From NCBI RefSeq assembly GCF_002119685.1, contig NZ_CP021108.1, positions 3,720,001-3,784,000 of the forward strand: DNA of 64,000 nt, given 5' to 3'. Shown here piece after piece: positions 29,571 to 38,687 of the stretch; the stretch's first letter is position 1; each line of letters begins with the position of its first letter. Source of the stretch: Bordetella genomosp. 8 (GTDB taxonomy: Bacteria > Pseudomonadota > Gammaproteobacteria > Burkholderiales > Burkholderiaceae_B). Under the pieces are notes generated by a model, which saw only the letters and a program-made list of their open reading frames with translations, was not told the DNA's origin and did no database searches. Both the position numbers and the translations under genes were made by a program.

Positions 29571-30419
29571 TCAGAACCAGTCGTGCCAGACCGGCTTCAG
29601 ATCAGCGGGCAGAGGCGGCAGCCTGCCGAGGTCGACCCGGCTTTCATGGGGGCTGTGGAAGTCGGACCCGCGCGAAGCCAGCAACGAGCGCTCCCGCGCC
29701 ACATCGGCGTAACGGCGGCATTCGTCGGAATTGTGGCTGCCGGTGGTGACTTCGACCCCTTCGCCGCCCAAGGCCTGGAACTCATCGAACAGGGCCGCGG
29801 TTTGCAGGGGCGTGTACTTGTAGCGGCCCGGATGAGCCACCACGGCGCGCCCGCCCGCATCGTGGATCCAGCTCACGGCATCGGCCAGCGTCGCCCACTG
29901 GATCGCCACCTGCCCCGGGCAATCGTCGCCCAGGTATTTGTTGAAGACGGTCTGGACGTCGGGGCAGAACCCGGCCTCGACCAGATAGCGGGCAAAGTGC
30001 GTGCGGCTGATCAGCTCCGGATTGCCGGCGAAGGGCAAGGCGCCTTCAAACGCGCCTGGCATACCCATGCGCGCCAGGTTTTCGCCTATGCGCCGTGCCC
30101 GGTCGGCCCGGCCGGCTCGCGTCCGGCGCAAGCCGTCACGCAAAGCCTGGTTCAGGGGGTCGAATCCCAGGCCGACGATATGCACTGTCTGATTGGCCCA
30201 GGTGACGGAAATCTCCACTCCCGTCACGAACCGCAGGCCCGCTTCCCGCGCCGCGTCGGCGGCCTCTGCCAGCCCGCCGATCTCGTCGTGATCGGTGAGC
30301 GCCCAGACGTCCACGCCGTTGGCCCGCGCGCGCAAGGCGACGTCGCGGGGCGACAGCACGCCATCCGAAACGGTGGAATGGCAATGCAGATCGACGTTAT
30401 GTGCGGTTGAGAGTCCCAT
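29571..30419 (-). CDS. rnm: PHP-domain exoribonuclease (RNase AM)
   Basis: A 282-aa PHP-domain metal-dependent phosphoesterase of the YciV/RNase AM type, which trims 5' ends of small structured RNAs. The start at 30419 (MGLSTAHNVDLHCHSTVSDG) is just before the first metal motif DLHCHSTVSDG. Other motifs are ALTDHDEIGGL, GVEISVTW with IHIVGLGFD, AVVAHPGRYKY and SRGSDFHSPHES, all in family order. Longer in-frame extensions upstream lack family similarity. Confidence 0.88.
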   Translation of the reverse strand: MGLSTAHNVDLHCHSTVSDGVLSPRDVALRARANGVDVWALTDHDEIGGLAEAADAAREAGLRFVTGVEISVTWANQTVHIVGLGFDPLNQALRDGLRRTRAGRADRARRIGENLARMGMPGAFEGALPFAGNPELISRTHFARYLVEAGFCPDVQTVFNKYLGDDCPGQVAIQWATLADAVSWIHDAGGRAVVAHPGRYKYTPLQTAALFDEFQALGGEGVEVTTGSHNSDECRRYADVARERSLLASRGSDFHSPHESRVDLGRLPPLPADLKPVWHDWF

Positions 30420-30454
30420 GACCGTATTGTAGGCGGCCGGCCAGGGTGTGTCAG

Positions 30455-31378
30455 TCAGGCGCGTAAAAAAGCGGCGACGGGTTCGATCTGCCCGTCGTCC
30501 ATCAAGGTCGGCGCATGGCCAACGCCGGGCACCTCCACGACGCGCGCGGCGGGGTTGCGACGGGCCATTTCGCGCGCGGTCTCGGCGCTCAACAGGTCCG
30601 AATGCTGGCCGCGCAGGACCAGGATGGGGCAATCGATGGCCTCATAGGAATGCCAAAGCACCTGCTCGCCGGCCGCCAGCGCCGCGCCGTCCTGGACCGC
30701 GAAGGGGACGGCCAGCCCCAGGTCATAGTGCTTGACCCAACGGTCGCCGCGCCGCAGGAACACATGGGCGGCGAGCTCGCGCCATTGCTCATCCGTATGG
30801 TCGCCGAACGCCGCCGACACTTGGCGCAGGTAGGCCACGGCCTCTTCGAAGCTGCCGAATTCCTGGCCCTGCCCCACGTACTGGCCGATGCGCGCCAGGG
30901 CGTCGGGCGCCAGGCGCGGCCCGACATCGTTCAGGATCATCTTGTCGAAACGCAATCCCGGCCCCTGCAACGGACCGCCGCCGGCCTTGCCGGCCGCGCG
31001 AGCCCGCGCCGACATGGTCGCGGAGCCGGCCAGGACCATGCCGATCAGGCCGCCCATCGATGTGCCCACCCAGTGCAGGGTGGCCGGGCGCAGGCGGGCG
31101 AGCAAGGTGACCATGTCGCCGACATACTGCGGCACGGTGTAGTAAGCCGGGTTCAACAGCCAATCCGAAGCGCCCCGCCCCACCACGTCCGGGCACACCA
31201 CGCGATATTCACTGGAAAGCCGCCGTGCCAGGGTGTCGAAGTCGCGACCGGTACGCGTGAGACCATGCACGCACAGCAATACCTTGTCGTTTTCTGGATC
31301 GCCCCATTCCCAGTACGCCATGCGGTGCATGCCAGCCGGGCTGGCGCAGGTCACGAAATCTAGGCGGGGGGTCTGCAT
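30455..31378 (-). CDS. Alpha/beta hydrolase
   Basis: A 307-aa alpha/beta-hydrolase-fold enzyme, cytoplasmic. The ATG at 31378 (MQTPRLDFVTCASPAGMHRM) has GGAG 5 nt upstream. The oxyanion-hole segment is CVHGLTRTGRDFD, the nucleophile elbow is VGTSMGG, and the catalytic Asp and His are in ILVLRGQHSDLLS and VPGVGHAPTLM. Its substrate is unclear; relatives include esterases and epoxide hydrolase-like proteins. It lies between rnm and comEC, all on the minus strand. Confidence 0.9.
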   Translation of the reverse strand: MQTPRLDFVTCASPAGMHRMAYWEWGDPENDKVLLCVHGLTRTGRDFDTLARRLSSEYRVVCPDVVGRGASDWLLNPAYYTVPQYVGDMVTLLARLRPATLHWVGTSMGGLIGMVLAGSATMSARARAAGKAGGGPLQGPGLRFDKMILNDVGPRLAPDALARIGQYVGQGQEFGSFEEAVAYLRQVSAAFGDHTDEQWRELAAHVFLRRGDRWVKHYDLGLAVPFAVQDGAALAAGEQVLWHSYEAIDCPILVLRGQHSDLLSAETAREMARRNPAARVVEVPGVGHAPTLMDDGQIEPVAAFLRA

Positions 31379-31440
31379 GGGTGCTCCGGATGGACGGCAG
31401 GACAAACCATGTTATCGCAAGGCCGCGACACGCCGTCGCG

Positions 31441-33981
31441 CTACATGGCCGCATGCCAGTACCGCCGCCCCAGCGTGCGCTGGCACCGGACCACCAAGGC
31501 ATCCGCGCCCGAAGTCGCGATCACCGCGCCATGATGATCGGTGCGCCAGAATGATGCCCCGGCGCGCCGCCAGCGCCGCTCCACGGCCGGGGCCGGATGC
31601 TGAAAGCGGTTCGAGTAGCCGACCTGCGCGACGACATGGCGTGCCTGCGACGCCTCCACCAGCGCGGCGCCGGAGGAAGTCTTCGAACCATGATGCGGCG
31701 CCACCATCACGTCGATGGGCGGCAGGGCCAGGACGAAGTCGTTCTCCTGCGCCACCCCCACGTCCCCGGGGAGCAACGCCCGGTGATGCCGCCCTTCCAC
31801 CAGCAGGACGCAGCCGTCCGCGTTCGAACCGGCGGCACGCCCCCGCCGGGCCTTGCGTGGACGCGCCGCCTCGCGGGCAGCTGTCGGCGCCCGCGGATGC
31901 AGAAAAGCAAAACGCACGCCGTCCACCTCCCATGCCTGGCCCGCCTCGCAAGGGCCGGATACGGCCGGCAACGGTGCCTCGTCCGCCAATCCGCGCAGGC
32001 GGGCGTCCCGCCGCACGCGCCGCGCCACATCGAACGACGCATAGGCCTGGTCCACCGGCACTGCGCGCAGCAGGCTATCCAGGCCCCCGGCGTGATCATC
32101 GTCGGCATGGGAGATGACCAGTGTGTCGATGCGGCGGATGCCGCGTGCCCGCAGATAAGGCCACAAGACCCGTTGCGCGCCGTCCGTACCGTTGCGGTGC
32201 AAGGGACCGCTATCGAAGACCAGGGCATGCGTGGCGGTCTCCACCACCACCGCGCCGCCCTGCCCCACGTCCAGCGCGGTCAACCGCCATTCGCCTTCCG
32301 CCGGACGGGCCGGCCGCCAGCACAACGCCGGCACGATCAGCAGCCAGGCCCATCGGCGCGACGTCATGGCCGGCGGCAGCAAGGCCCATGCGATGCCGAT
32401 CGCGGCCAGGGCGAGCAGGATCAGCGGCGGCGCGGCCACGTCCCATACGGACCACCCCTGTGCCGCCAGGCTATCGATCCAGCGCATCACCAGGCCGAAT
32501 ACCGATTGCGCGCTCGCCCCCGCCCACGCCGCCGGACCGATCGCGCCAGGTACGAGGCCCGCCAGCGCGCACAGGGCCGCGCATAACAAGGCGAGCGGCG
32601 TCACGATCAGGCTGACCGTCGGGATGGCGATCGCATTGGCCAGCGGCGAAGCCATCGACACTTGCTGCGTCAGGAATGCGAGTACCGGCGTGAGGCTCAA
32701 TGTGACCACGCATTGCAGCCGGCCCGCCCGCGCGCAATTGCGCAGCCATTGACGGCAACGCCATACGCCCGCGCCGCGCTCGGCATTGCCGGGGCCGACA
32801 AGGTCAGCGTCGCGCGCCCCATGCCCCCACGCCAGCACCGCGACGACGGCGCCGAACGACAACCAGAACCCCGGCGCGATCGGCGCCCAGGGATCGAAGG
32901 CGACGACCACACAGGCCGCGAACAGCAACACGGCGTCGCGCGACAGGGGCAGGCGCAGCAAGGCCGACCCGCCAGCCACCGCCAACATGAAGAAGGTGCG
33001 CCGCGCGGGGATGCCCCACCCGGCCATCAGGCAATACAGCCACGCGATGAACAGCGCTACCGCAATGCCGGCCAGCGCCGCGGGCATACGCTCCGCCAGG
33101 CACATGCCGCGCCAGCGCACACGCCGCCAACCCCACGCGACCGCGCTGCCTGCCATGCCCGCGACCAGCGTCACGTGCAGGCCGCTGATGGAAACCAGGT
33201 GCGTGATACCCGTCGCATTGAAGACCCGCCAATCGTCGCGCGCCACGCCGGCCTGGTCACCCAAGGCCAACGCGATGACCACGGCGCCATGACGCGTGTC
33301 GCCCAGCAGCGACCGCATGCGTTGCCGCAATGTATGCCGCGCGCGATGGATGCCGATCATCCCGAAGCGATAGCCTTCGTCCAGCACGCTTTGCGGCTTG
33401 CCGCGCACGGTGGCGGTGGCCCGCACATCGAGCTGGAACATGCGCGCTTCACCGTCGGGCGCGTGCGGGTTTTGCAATGCATGCGGACGCTTGAGCACCA
33501 GCGCCATCTTCCAGTGCTGTCCCGGAATCACCGGACGCGACACACTGGCGTCGCCATGGATCGGCAAGGGCCATGACACCCGCAGCCGGCGTGGCAACGC
33601 CGCCGGCGCCGAAGCCAGGACTTCAGCGTCGAAGCGCAGCGCATCGGGTGACGACTCCACCAGCGAAACGACGCGCACGGTCGCGCGCGCCACGTGGTTT
33701 TCCTGATCGGGCGGCAAGGCGTCGTCGAGGCGCCATTGCGCTCGTTCGATGGCATACAGCGCGCCAGCACCGCCGGTGCAAGCGCATAACAGGGCGGCGC
33801 GCAACCATGGCGCACAAGCCGGGTGGCCGGATGAGGTCGCGCGTAGACGCCACCGCAGCACCAAGGCCGAGCCGGCGAGACAGCCCAAGACCCAGCGCAC
33901 AGGCGGGGAAGGCAGCGCCGCCATAGTCTGCACGCCGGCGATCGACGCGATGAATACCAGCATGGCCAGACGCCCTTCCAT
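31441..33981 (-). CDS. comEC: ComEC/Rec2 DNA-uptake channel
   Basis: An 846-aa inner-membrane protein of the ComEC/Rec2 family that passes single-stranded DNA into the cell during transformation. I choose the ATG at 33981 (MEGRLAMLVFIASIAGVQTM) with GGGAG 5 nt upstream; the upstream extension is low-complexity read-through of the intergenic region. Order: N-terminal OB-like region (ATVRVVSLVESSPDAL), Competence transmembrane domain (GITHLVSISGLHVTLVAGMA), then a C-terminal MBL domain with TLVISHADDDHAGGLDSL and VMVAPHHGSKTSSGA. The organism need not be competent. Confidence 0.93.
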   Translation of the reverse strand: MEGRLAMLVFIASIAGVQTMAALPSPPVRWVLGCLAGSALVLRWRLRATSSGHPACAPWLRAALLCACTGGAGALYAIERAQWRLDDALPPDQENHVARATVRVVSLVESSPDALRFDAEVLASAPAALPRRLRVSWPLPIHGDASVSRPVIPGQHWKMALVLKRPHALQNPHAPDGEARMFQLDVRATATVRGKPQSVLDEGYRFGMIGIHRARHTLRQRMRSLLGDTRHGAVVIALALGDQAGVARDDWRVFNATGITHLVSISGLHVTLVAGMAGSAVAWGWRRVRWRGMCLAERMPAALAGIAVALFIAWLYCLMAGWGIPARRTFFMLAVAGGSALLRLPLSRDAVLLFAACVVVAFDPWAPIAPGFWLSFGAVVAVLAWGHGARDADLVGPGNAERGAGVWRCRQWLRNCARAGRLQCVVTLSLTPVLAFLTQQVSMASPLANAIAIPTVSLIVTPLALLCAALCALAGLVPGAIGPAAWAGASAQSVFGLVMRWIDSLAAQGWSVWDVAAPPLILLALAAIGIAWALLPPAMTSRRWAWLLIVPALCWRPARPAEGEWRLTALDVGQGGAVVVETATHALVFDSGPLHRNGTDGAQRVLWPYLRARGIRRIDTLVISHADDDHAGGLDSLLRAVPVDQAYASFDVARRVRRDARLRGLADEAPLPAVSGPCEAGQAWEVDGVRFAFLHPRAPTAAREAARPRKARRGRAAGSNADGCVLLVEGRHHRALLPGDVGVAQENDFVLALPPIDVMVAPHHGSKTSSGAALVEASQARHVVAQVGYSNRFQHPAPAVERRWRRAGASFWRTDHHGAVIATSGADALVVRCQRTLGRRYWHAAM

Positions 33982-34083
33982 TCCGTCTCCCGCGAACCGA
34001 AAGCATGCTAGCCGCGCGGGCGCGCTCGAAAAGCGAAAACAGGATGGAAACGACGCACTGCTGCCGTGGTGCGGGCAGCGCGC

Positions 34084-34113
34084 AAAAAAAGGCGGCCCCG
34101 CTTGCGCGGGGCC
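34084..34113 (-). terminator. Rho-independent terminator after small secreted protein
   Basis: On the minus strand a perfect 8-bp stem (GGCCCCGC / GCGGGGCC) with a 4-nt loop is followed by GCC and then TTTTTTT. It closes the 34306-34650 gene and separates it from comEC. The rest of 33982-34305 holds no gene. Confidence 0.8.
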
Positions 34114-34305
34114 GGTACTGCACGAGAGGGCTACTACACAGCAACCCCGCCTCTCACCGGGGCAACCATGCGGACAGCAAATCCGCATGGCCAGGACTTC
34201 CTGGCCACACGTACTACGAAACACGCATGGCCCGAAAGCGAGCCGGACGGTCAGGGAAGCGCCTGGCGATCATTCATCCGCCAGACCGGTTCCCCACCAG
34301 GCGCA

Positions 34306-34650
34306 TCAAGCGCCCTGGAACGGCTGGTTGTCGATGTCGCCGAAGGCGATGTCGGTGCTGCTGCCGGCATGGTCGACCGCGGCGGCGGCCACCTGCGCGC
34401 GCGTCACGCCGCTGTCCTGTTGGGCGACGAAGGGCGCGTTGTCGATATCACCGTTGTTGCCAGTCAAGCCGGCGCTGCGGGCTTGCTCCAGTTCAGCCAG
34501 CACCTGGGCGCGGCTGGCGCTGGCCTGGTCCTGGCCGTAGGTCCCTTGGAAGGGCTGGTTGTCCGTATCGCCGCGCGGGGTGCGGGCCTGGGCGGCGCCG
34601 ATGGCGGCAAACGACAGAATGACGGCGGTGGCGATGGTCTTGATCTTCAT
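34306..34650 (-). CDS. Small exported DUF4148-like protein with DNxPF repeats
   Basis: A 114-aa exported protein. The ATG at 34650 (MKIKTIATAVILSFAAIGAA) follows AGGAG at 7 nt and opens a clear signal peptide ending in AQA. The mature part has three copies of a short motif, GDTDNQPFQG, GDIDNAPF and GDIDNQPFQG, and two SRAQVLAELEQAR / TRAQVAAAAV helices. The latter resemble DUF4148 proteins common in Bordetella and Burkholderia. Function is unknown. It has its own terminator and is monocistronic. Confidence 0.8.
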   Translation of the reverse strand: MKIKTIATAVILSFAAIGAAQARTPRGDTDNQPFQGTYGQDQASASRAQVLAELEQARSAGLTGNNGDIDNAPFVAQQDSGVTRAQVAAAAVDHAGSSTDIAFGDIDNQPFQGA

Positions 34651-34825
34651 GACGGTACTCCTGGTCCTGTTAGTTGGAAGGGCCGGACACCGTTTTTGCT
34701 CCGTGAGCGTGGTTCGCGGCGTCCGTTGCTGTTCCCCATGAACTGCATTCTGCGCCGCCAAGGACTAGGTATAAACCCGCATAAGCGGGAATGTTTTTTC
34801 CAAATTCCGTTGGAATCCGGGAGGA

Positions 34826-35635
34826 TCAGGCGACGACCGGGACCAGGCGGGGCAATACCCGCAGGGCGGTTGCCGCCGTCCCTGCCGTCACCGCCGCCGC
34901 ATCGGTGCCGCGCAGTTCCGCCAGCGCCTGTGCCACGCCGGCGACTTGCGCGGGCGTGTTGCGGCGATCGGGCTCGTGCAGCCATGCCGGCGGGATATCC
35001 GGCGAATCCGTTTCCAGGACCAGATGTTCCAATCCCAGTTGCTGCGCATGCCGGCGTATCTGCAGCGACCGCGGGAAAGTCATCGCGCCGCCTATCCCGA
35101 GCGCGAAGCCCAGGTCGACGAAACCGCGCGCCTGCTGTTCGCTGCCGTTGAAGGCATGCGCGATACCGCTACGCACGCCCGGCTGCCGGCGCAGGTGCTT
35201 GAGCACGATGTCCTGCGATCGACGGACATGCAACAGCACCGGCAGGCCGAATTCGGCCGCCAGGTCGAGTTGCGCGGCGTAATAACGCTCCTGTTTGTCG
35301 CGGGCTTCGCCGCTGGCGATTTCCTTGACGAAGAAATCGAGGCCGATTTCGCCGATGGCGACGAAGCGTGGATCGTCCATCGCCGCTTCGACGGCGTCAC
35401 GCAGCGCCGTGAGATCGTCATCCCAGGCCGCGTTCACGAATAAGGGATGGATGCCCAAGGCATAGGCGCCGCCGGGCATGGCGTGCGCCAAGTCACGCAC
35501 CGCCTGGAAATTCCCACGGCCCACGGCCGGGATCACCACCGCCCGCACGCCAACTTCGACGGCGCGGGCCACGACCTGCATGCGGTCCTGGTCGAACTCC
35601 TGGGCATCGAGATGGCAGTGGGTGTCGATCAGCAT
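34826..35635 (-). CDS. TatD family metal-dependent hydrolase
   Basis: A 269-aa TIM-barrel hydrolase of the TatD DNase family. The start (ATG 35635) opens MLIDTHCHLDAQEFDQDR, where HxH binds the first metal. GEIGLDFF holds the metal Glu, PVLLHVRRSQDIVLKHL the third-strand His, AHAFNGSEQQAR the fourth, and ETDSPDIPP the catalytic Asp. Members are 3'-5' exonucleases acting in DNA repair or RNA turnover. Which of the TatD/YcfH/YjjV branches it belongs to cannot be fixed by eye; YjjV-like is plausible. Confidence 0.9.
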   Translation of the reverse strand: MLIDTHCHLDAQEFDQDRMQVVARAVEVGVRAVVIPAVGRGNFQAVRDLAHAMPGGAYALGIHPLFVNAAWDDDLTALRDAVEAAMDDPRFVAIGEIGLDFFVKEIASGEARDKQERYYAAQLDLAAEFGLPVLLHVRRSQDIVLKHLRRQPGVRSGIAHAFNGSEQQARGFVDLGFALGIGGAMTFPRSLQIRRHAQQLGLEHLVLETDSPDIPPAWLHEPDRRNTPAQVAGVAQALAELRGTDAAAVTAGTAATALRVLPRLVPVVA

Positions 35636-35660
35636 GGGGACTCCTGGTGCCCGTTTGCCG

Positions 35661-36335
35661 CTACACCAGACGGCCCTGCTCCATGGCGAGTTGCCGGTCG
35701 GCGCGGCTGGCCAGTTCGCGGTCGTGCGTGACGATAGCAAAGGCCGTACCCGATTCCTTGTTCACGCGGACCAGCAATTCGAACATGCTTTGCGCGGTAT
35801 TCCGGTCCAGGTTGCCGGTGGGTTCGTCCGCCAGCACGCAGACCGGCCGTGTGACCAGCGCCCGGGCCAGGGCCACGCGCTGCCGTTCGCCGCCGGACAA
35901 CTGCCCCGGAAAGTGCAACGCGCGCGCCGCCAGGCCGACTTGTTCGAGCACCGCCTGCGCCTGTTTGCGCGCGGCGTCGCGGTCCATGCGCCGCACGATC
36001 AGCGGCATCGCCACGTTGTCGAGCGCGGAGAACTCCGCCAGCAGATGATGGAATTGATAGACGAAGCCGAGCGCGCGGTTGCGCAGCGCGCTCTTGGCGC
36101 CCTCCGCCAGCCCGGCGGCATCGACGCCGTCGACCATCACGGTGCCGTGGCTCGGCACGTCCAGCAGCCCGAGTATGTGCAGCAGCGTGCTCTTGCCCGA
36201 GCCCGACGCGCCGACGATGGCCAGCATTTCACCCCGCCGGATCGACACGCTGACGTCGCGCAGGACCTCGATGCGCGCGGGACCTTCGTCGTACACCTTG
36301 GTCAGGTTTTCGGCATGCAGCGCGTAATCAGTCAT
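35661..36335 (-). CDS. lolD: Lipoprotein-releasing ABC transporter ATPase
   Basis: A 224-aa ABC ATPase of the LolCDE machine, which extracts outer-membrane lipoproteins from the inner membrane. Walker A is IVGASGSGKSTLLHILGLLD, the Q-loop region AGLAEGAKSALRNRALGFVY, the signature LSGGERQRVALARAL, and Walker B VLADEPTGNLD with the LolD-type GNLD. Start and lolC stop overlap (36335 against 36328), so the two are translationally coupled. Confidence 0.95.
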   Translation of the reverse strand: MTDYALHAENLTKVYDEGPARIEVLRDVSVSIRRGEMLAIVGASGSGKSTLLHILGLLDVPSHGTVMVDGVDAAGLAEGAKSALRNRALGFVYQFHHLLAEFSALDNVAMPLIVRRMDRDAARKQAQAVLEQVGLAARALHFPGQLSGGERQRVALARALVTRPVCVLADEPTGNLDRNTAQSMFELLVRVNKESGTAFAIVTHDRELASRADRQLAMEQGRLV

Positions 36336-37608
36336 GGCGCAGCACCTGGGCAGGTTGCAGGCGCGACGCGCGCCAGCTCGGGTATAGCGTGGCCAGCAGG
36401 GACAGCACCAGCGATGTCACGCCGATGGTGACGATGTCGGCCATCTCGGGATCCGACGGCAGTTCGCTGATGAAGTAGATCTGCCGCGGCAGGAAATGGA
36501 TGCCCAGCAGGCGTTCGATGAACGGCACGATGGTCTCGATGTTGTAGGCGATCAGCATGCCGCCGACCACGCCCAGCAGCGTGCCCACGATGCCGATCAG
36601 CGCCCCCTGCACCAGGAAGATACGCGCGACCTCGCCGGGACTGGCCCCGAGGGTACGCAGGATGGCGATATCCGATTGCTTGTCCTTCACCGCCATGACC
36701 AGCGACGACAGCAGGTTGAAGGCGGCCACCGCGACGATCAGCGCCAGGATCAGGAACATCATGCGCTTTTCGGTCTGCACCGCGGCGAACCACGTCCGGT
36801 TGTTGCGCGTCCAGTCGCTGGCGGTGACGTAGGGCGGCAACTGCCTGGCCAGCTCGGCGGCGACCTGCGGCGCGCGCTGCATATCGTCGATGCGCAGGCG
36901 CACGCCGGCGGTGCCGCTGTCGCGGAACACCTTGGCCGCATCCTGATCGTCGACGAAGGCCAGCGAGGAATCGTATTCGTAATGCCCGGAGGAAAACACC
37001 CCCACCACCGTGAACTGGCGCATGCGCGGCGCGAATCCGGCGGGACTGATGGAGGCCTGCGGCGCCAGCAGCAGCACCGTGTCGCCCACCTGCAGGCCCA
37101 GGTCGGAGGCCAGGTCGCGGCCCAACACCACGCCGAACGACCCCGGCTTGAGGTCATCGAGCTTGCCGGCCACCATCTGCCGCGGGATATCCGACACGTG
37201 GCCTTCGGTTTGCGGATCGATACCGCGCACCTGCACGCCGCGCAGCGCCTGCCCACGCACCAGCATGCCCTGGGCCGCGACGAAAGGCGCCGCCGCACGG
37301 ACTTCCTTGTTGCTCTCGGCCGCCTTGGCCAGGGCCTGCCACTGGTTCAGGATGTTCTCGGGATTGCCGCCCGGCACGTACAGCTCGATGTGCGGCAGCA
37401 CCGAAAGCATGCGGTCGCGCACGTCTTTCTGGAAGCCGTTCATCACCGAAAGCACGATGATCAGCGCGGCTACGCCCAGGGCGATGCCCGCCATCGAACT
37501 GGCGGCGATGAACGATATGAAGCGGTCGCGACGCCCGCGACGCTGACGGATGCGGGCCATGCCCGCATAGCGGGCGCCTATCCACAATTCGTAAGGTATT
37601 TTCAGCAC
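36328..37608 (-). CDS. lolC: Lipoprotein-releasing permease LolC/LolE-type
   Basis: A 426-aa inner-membrane permease. The start is the GTG at 37608 (read MLKIPYELWIGARYAGMARI). The first membrane helix is around SMAGIALGVAALIIVLSVMN, the periplasmic MacB-like domain is residues 60-270, and three C-terminal FtsX helices start at FLILALIVAVAAFNLLSSLV. This is the LolC/LolE layout. As only one permease gene precedes lolD, this may be the LolF-type single permease known from some proteobacteria, working as a homodimer. Confidence 0.93.
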   Translation of the reverse strand: MLKIPYELWIGARYAGMARIRQRRGRRDRFISFIAASSMAGIALGVAALIIVLSVMNGFQKDVRDRMLSVLPHIELYVPGGNPENILNQWQALAKAAESNKEVRAAAPFVAAQGMLVRGQALRGVQVRGIDPQTEGHVSDIPRQMVAGKLDDLKPGSFGVVLGRDLASDLGLQVGDTVLLLAPQASISPAGFAPRMRQFTVVGVFSSGHYEYDSSLAFVDDQDAAKVFRDSGTAGVRLRIDDMQRAPQVAAELARQLPPYVTASDWTRNNRTWFAAVQTEKRMMFLILALIVAVAAFNLLSSLVMAVKDKQSDIAILRTLGASPGEVARIFLVQGALIGIVGTLLGVVGGMLIAYNIETIVPFIERLLGIHFLPRQIYFISELPSDPEMADIVTIGVTSLVLSLLATLYPSWRASRLQPAQVLRHD

Positions 37609-37661
37609 CCGCGCATTATGGCATTAACGGCCCCGCGACCGGGCGCACTACAATCCCGGCC

Positions 37662-38687
37662 ATGCAAATCGTCCTTCCCGGCGTGCTGCCCCCCAGCGCG
37701 CCCATCGCCGCGGAGCTGGCCAAGCGGCTGCCCACGGTGGCCCCGACCCTGTACGCCTGGATGCGCCTTGGCGCCGGCCGGCAGGCTTCCTTCGATCCCC
37801 ACGACCACGGCTGCACTCCTTATGAAGCATGGCGGCTGGAGCAGGCGGGTTTCCGCCCGGCCGCCGGACAGCCCATGGGCGCCGGCCTGGGGCCGTTGCT
37901 GGCGACCGAAGGCGACGACCATCCGGCGTCGGGCGACGAAGGCGTGGGCGCTCCCGCATCCGCGACGGCTGCCGGATCTTCCGCCGGCGAGCCGGTCTGG
38001 ATTGCCGACCTTGCCCACATCGCCCTGGGCACCGACCGCGCCAGCCTGGTGCCCGCGCAGGCGCTGGAAGTGACCGCCGCCGAAGGCGCGGCCCTGTTCG
38101 AGTCCGCGCGCCCGCTATTCGACGGCACGCCATTCGACGCCATCCCACTGCGCCCATATCGCTGGCGCGTCGCCATTCCGGCCGGCATGGCGCTGCCCAG
38201 CGCCAGCCCGGACGTCGTGGCGGGCCAGCCGCTCAATACCTGGTGGACCCAGGACGCCTCGGCCCGCCCCTGGCGCCGCCTGCTCAATGAAATACAGATG
38301 GCCTGGTACGACCATCCCGTCAACGAGCAGCGCATGGCGCGCGGCCAACTGCCGGTCAACGGCATCTGGCTCTACGGCGGCGCCCTGCCCTGGCCGGCAA
38401 CGCCGGCGGCTTCGGCCCCCGCCGCCGTGCCACCCGCCGCGCGGACCCTGCTCGCGGCGTCCCAGGCCGAGGATTGGGCGGCGTGGTTGCAGGCCATCGA
38501 ACGCCTGGATGCCGAAACACTGAAGCCGCTGGCCGACGCCCAGGGCCATCCGCTGGAAGCGTTGAACCTGACGCTGCTGGGACGCGACCGCCGCGCCACC
38601 CTGGCGCTGCGGCCACGCCATCCGCTGCTGCGCTGGCTGCCGGCGCGCGAACAATCCTGGAGGGCCTGGTGGTCTCCCCCCGTCTGA
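37662..38687 (+). CDS. Conserved hypothetical protein upstream of recJ
   Basis: A 341-aa protein starting MQIVLPGVLPPSAPIAAELA. A conserved-looking C-terminal block contains NEIQMAWYDHPVNEQRMARG and PVNGIWLYGGALP. Such proteins in betaproteobacteria are often labelled phosphoglycerate-mutase-like, but I see no phosphatase motif and do not assign a function. The middle holds an alanine/glycine-rich stretch (GVGAPASATAAGSSAGEP). Its last 19 bases overlap the recJ start, so the two genes are translated together. It is divergent from lolC with a 53-bp spacer. Confidence 0.8.
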   Translation: MQIVLPGVLPPSAPIAAELAKRLPTVAPTLYAWMRLGAGRQASFDPHDHGCTPYEAWRLEQAGFRPAAGQPMGAGLGPLLATEGDDHPASGDEGVGAPASATAAGSSAGEPVWIADLAHIALGTDRASLVPAQALEVTAAEGAALFESARPLFDGTPFDAIPLRPYRWRVAIPAGMALPSASPDVVAGQPLNTWWTQDASARPWRRLLNEIQMAWYDHPVNEQRMARGQLPVNGIWLYGGALPWPATPAASAPAAVPPAARTLLAASQAEDWAAWLQAIERLDAETLKPLADAQGHPLEALNLTLLGRDRRATLALRPRHPLLRWLPAREQSWRAWWSPPV

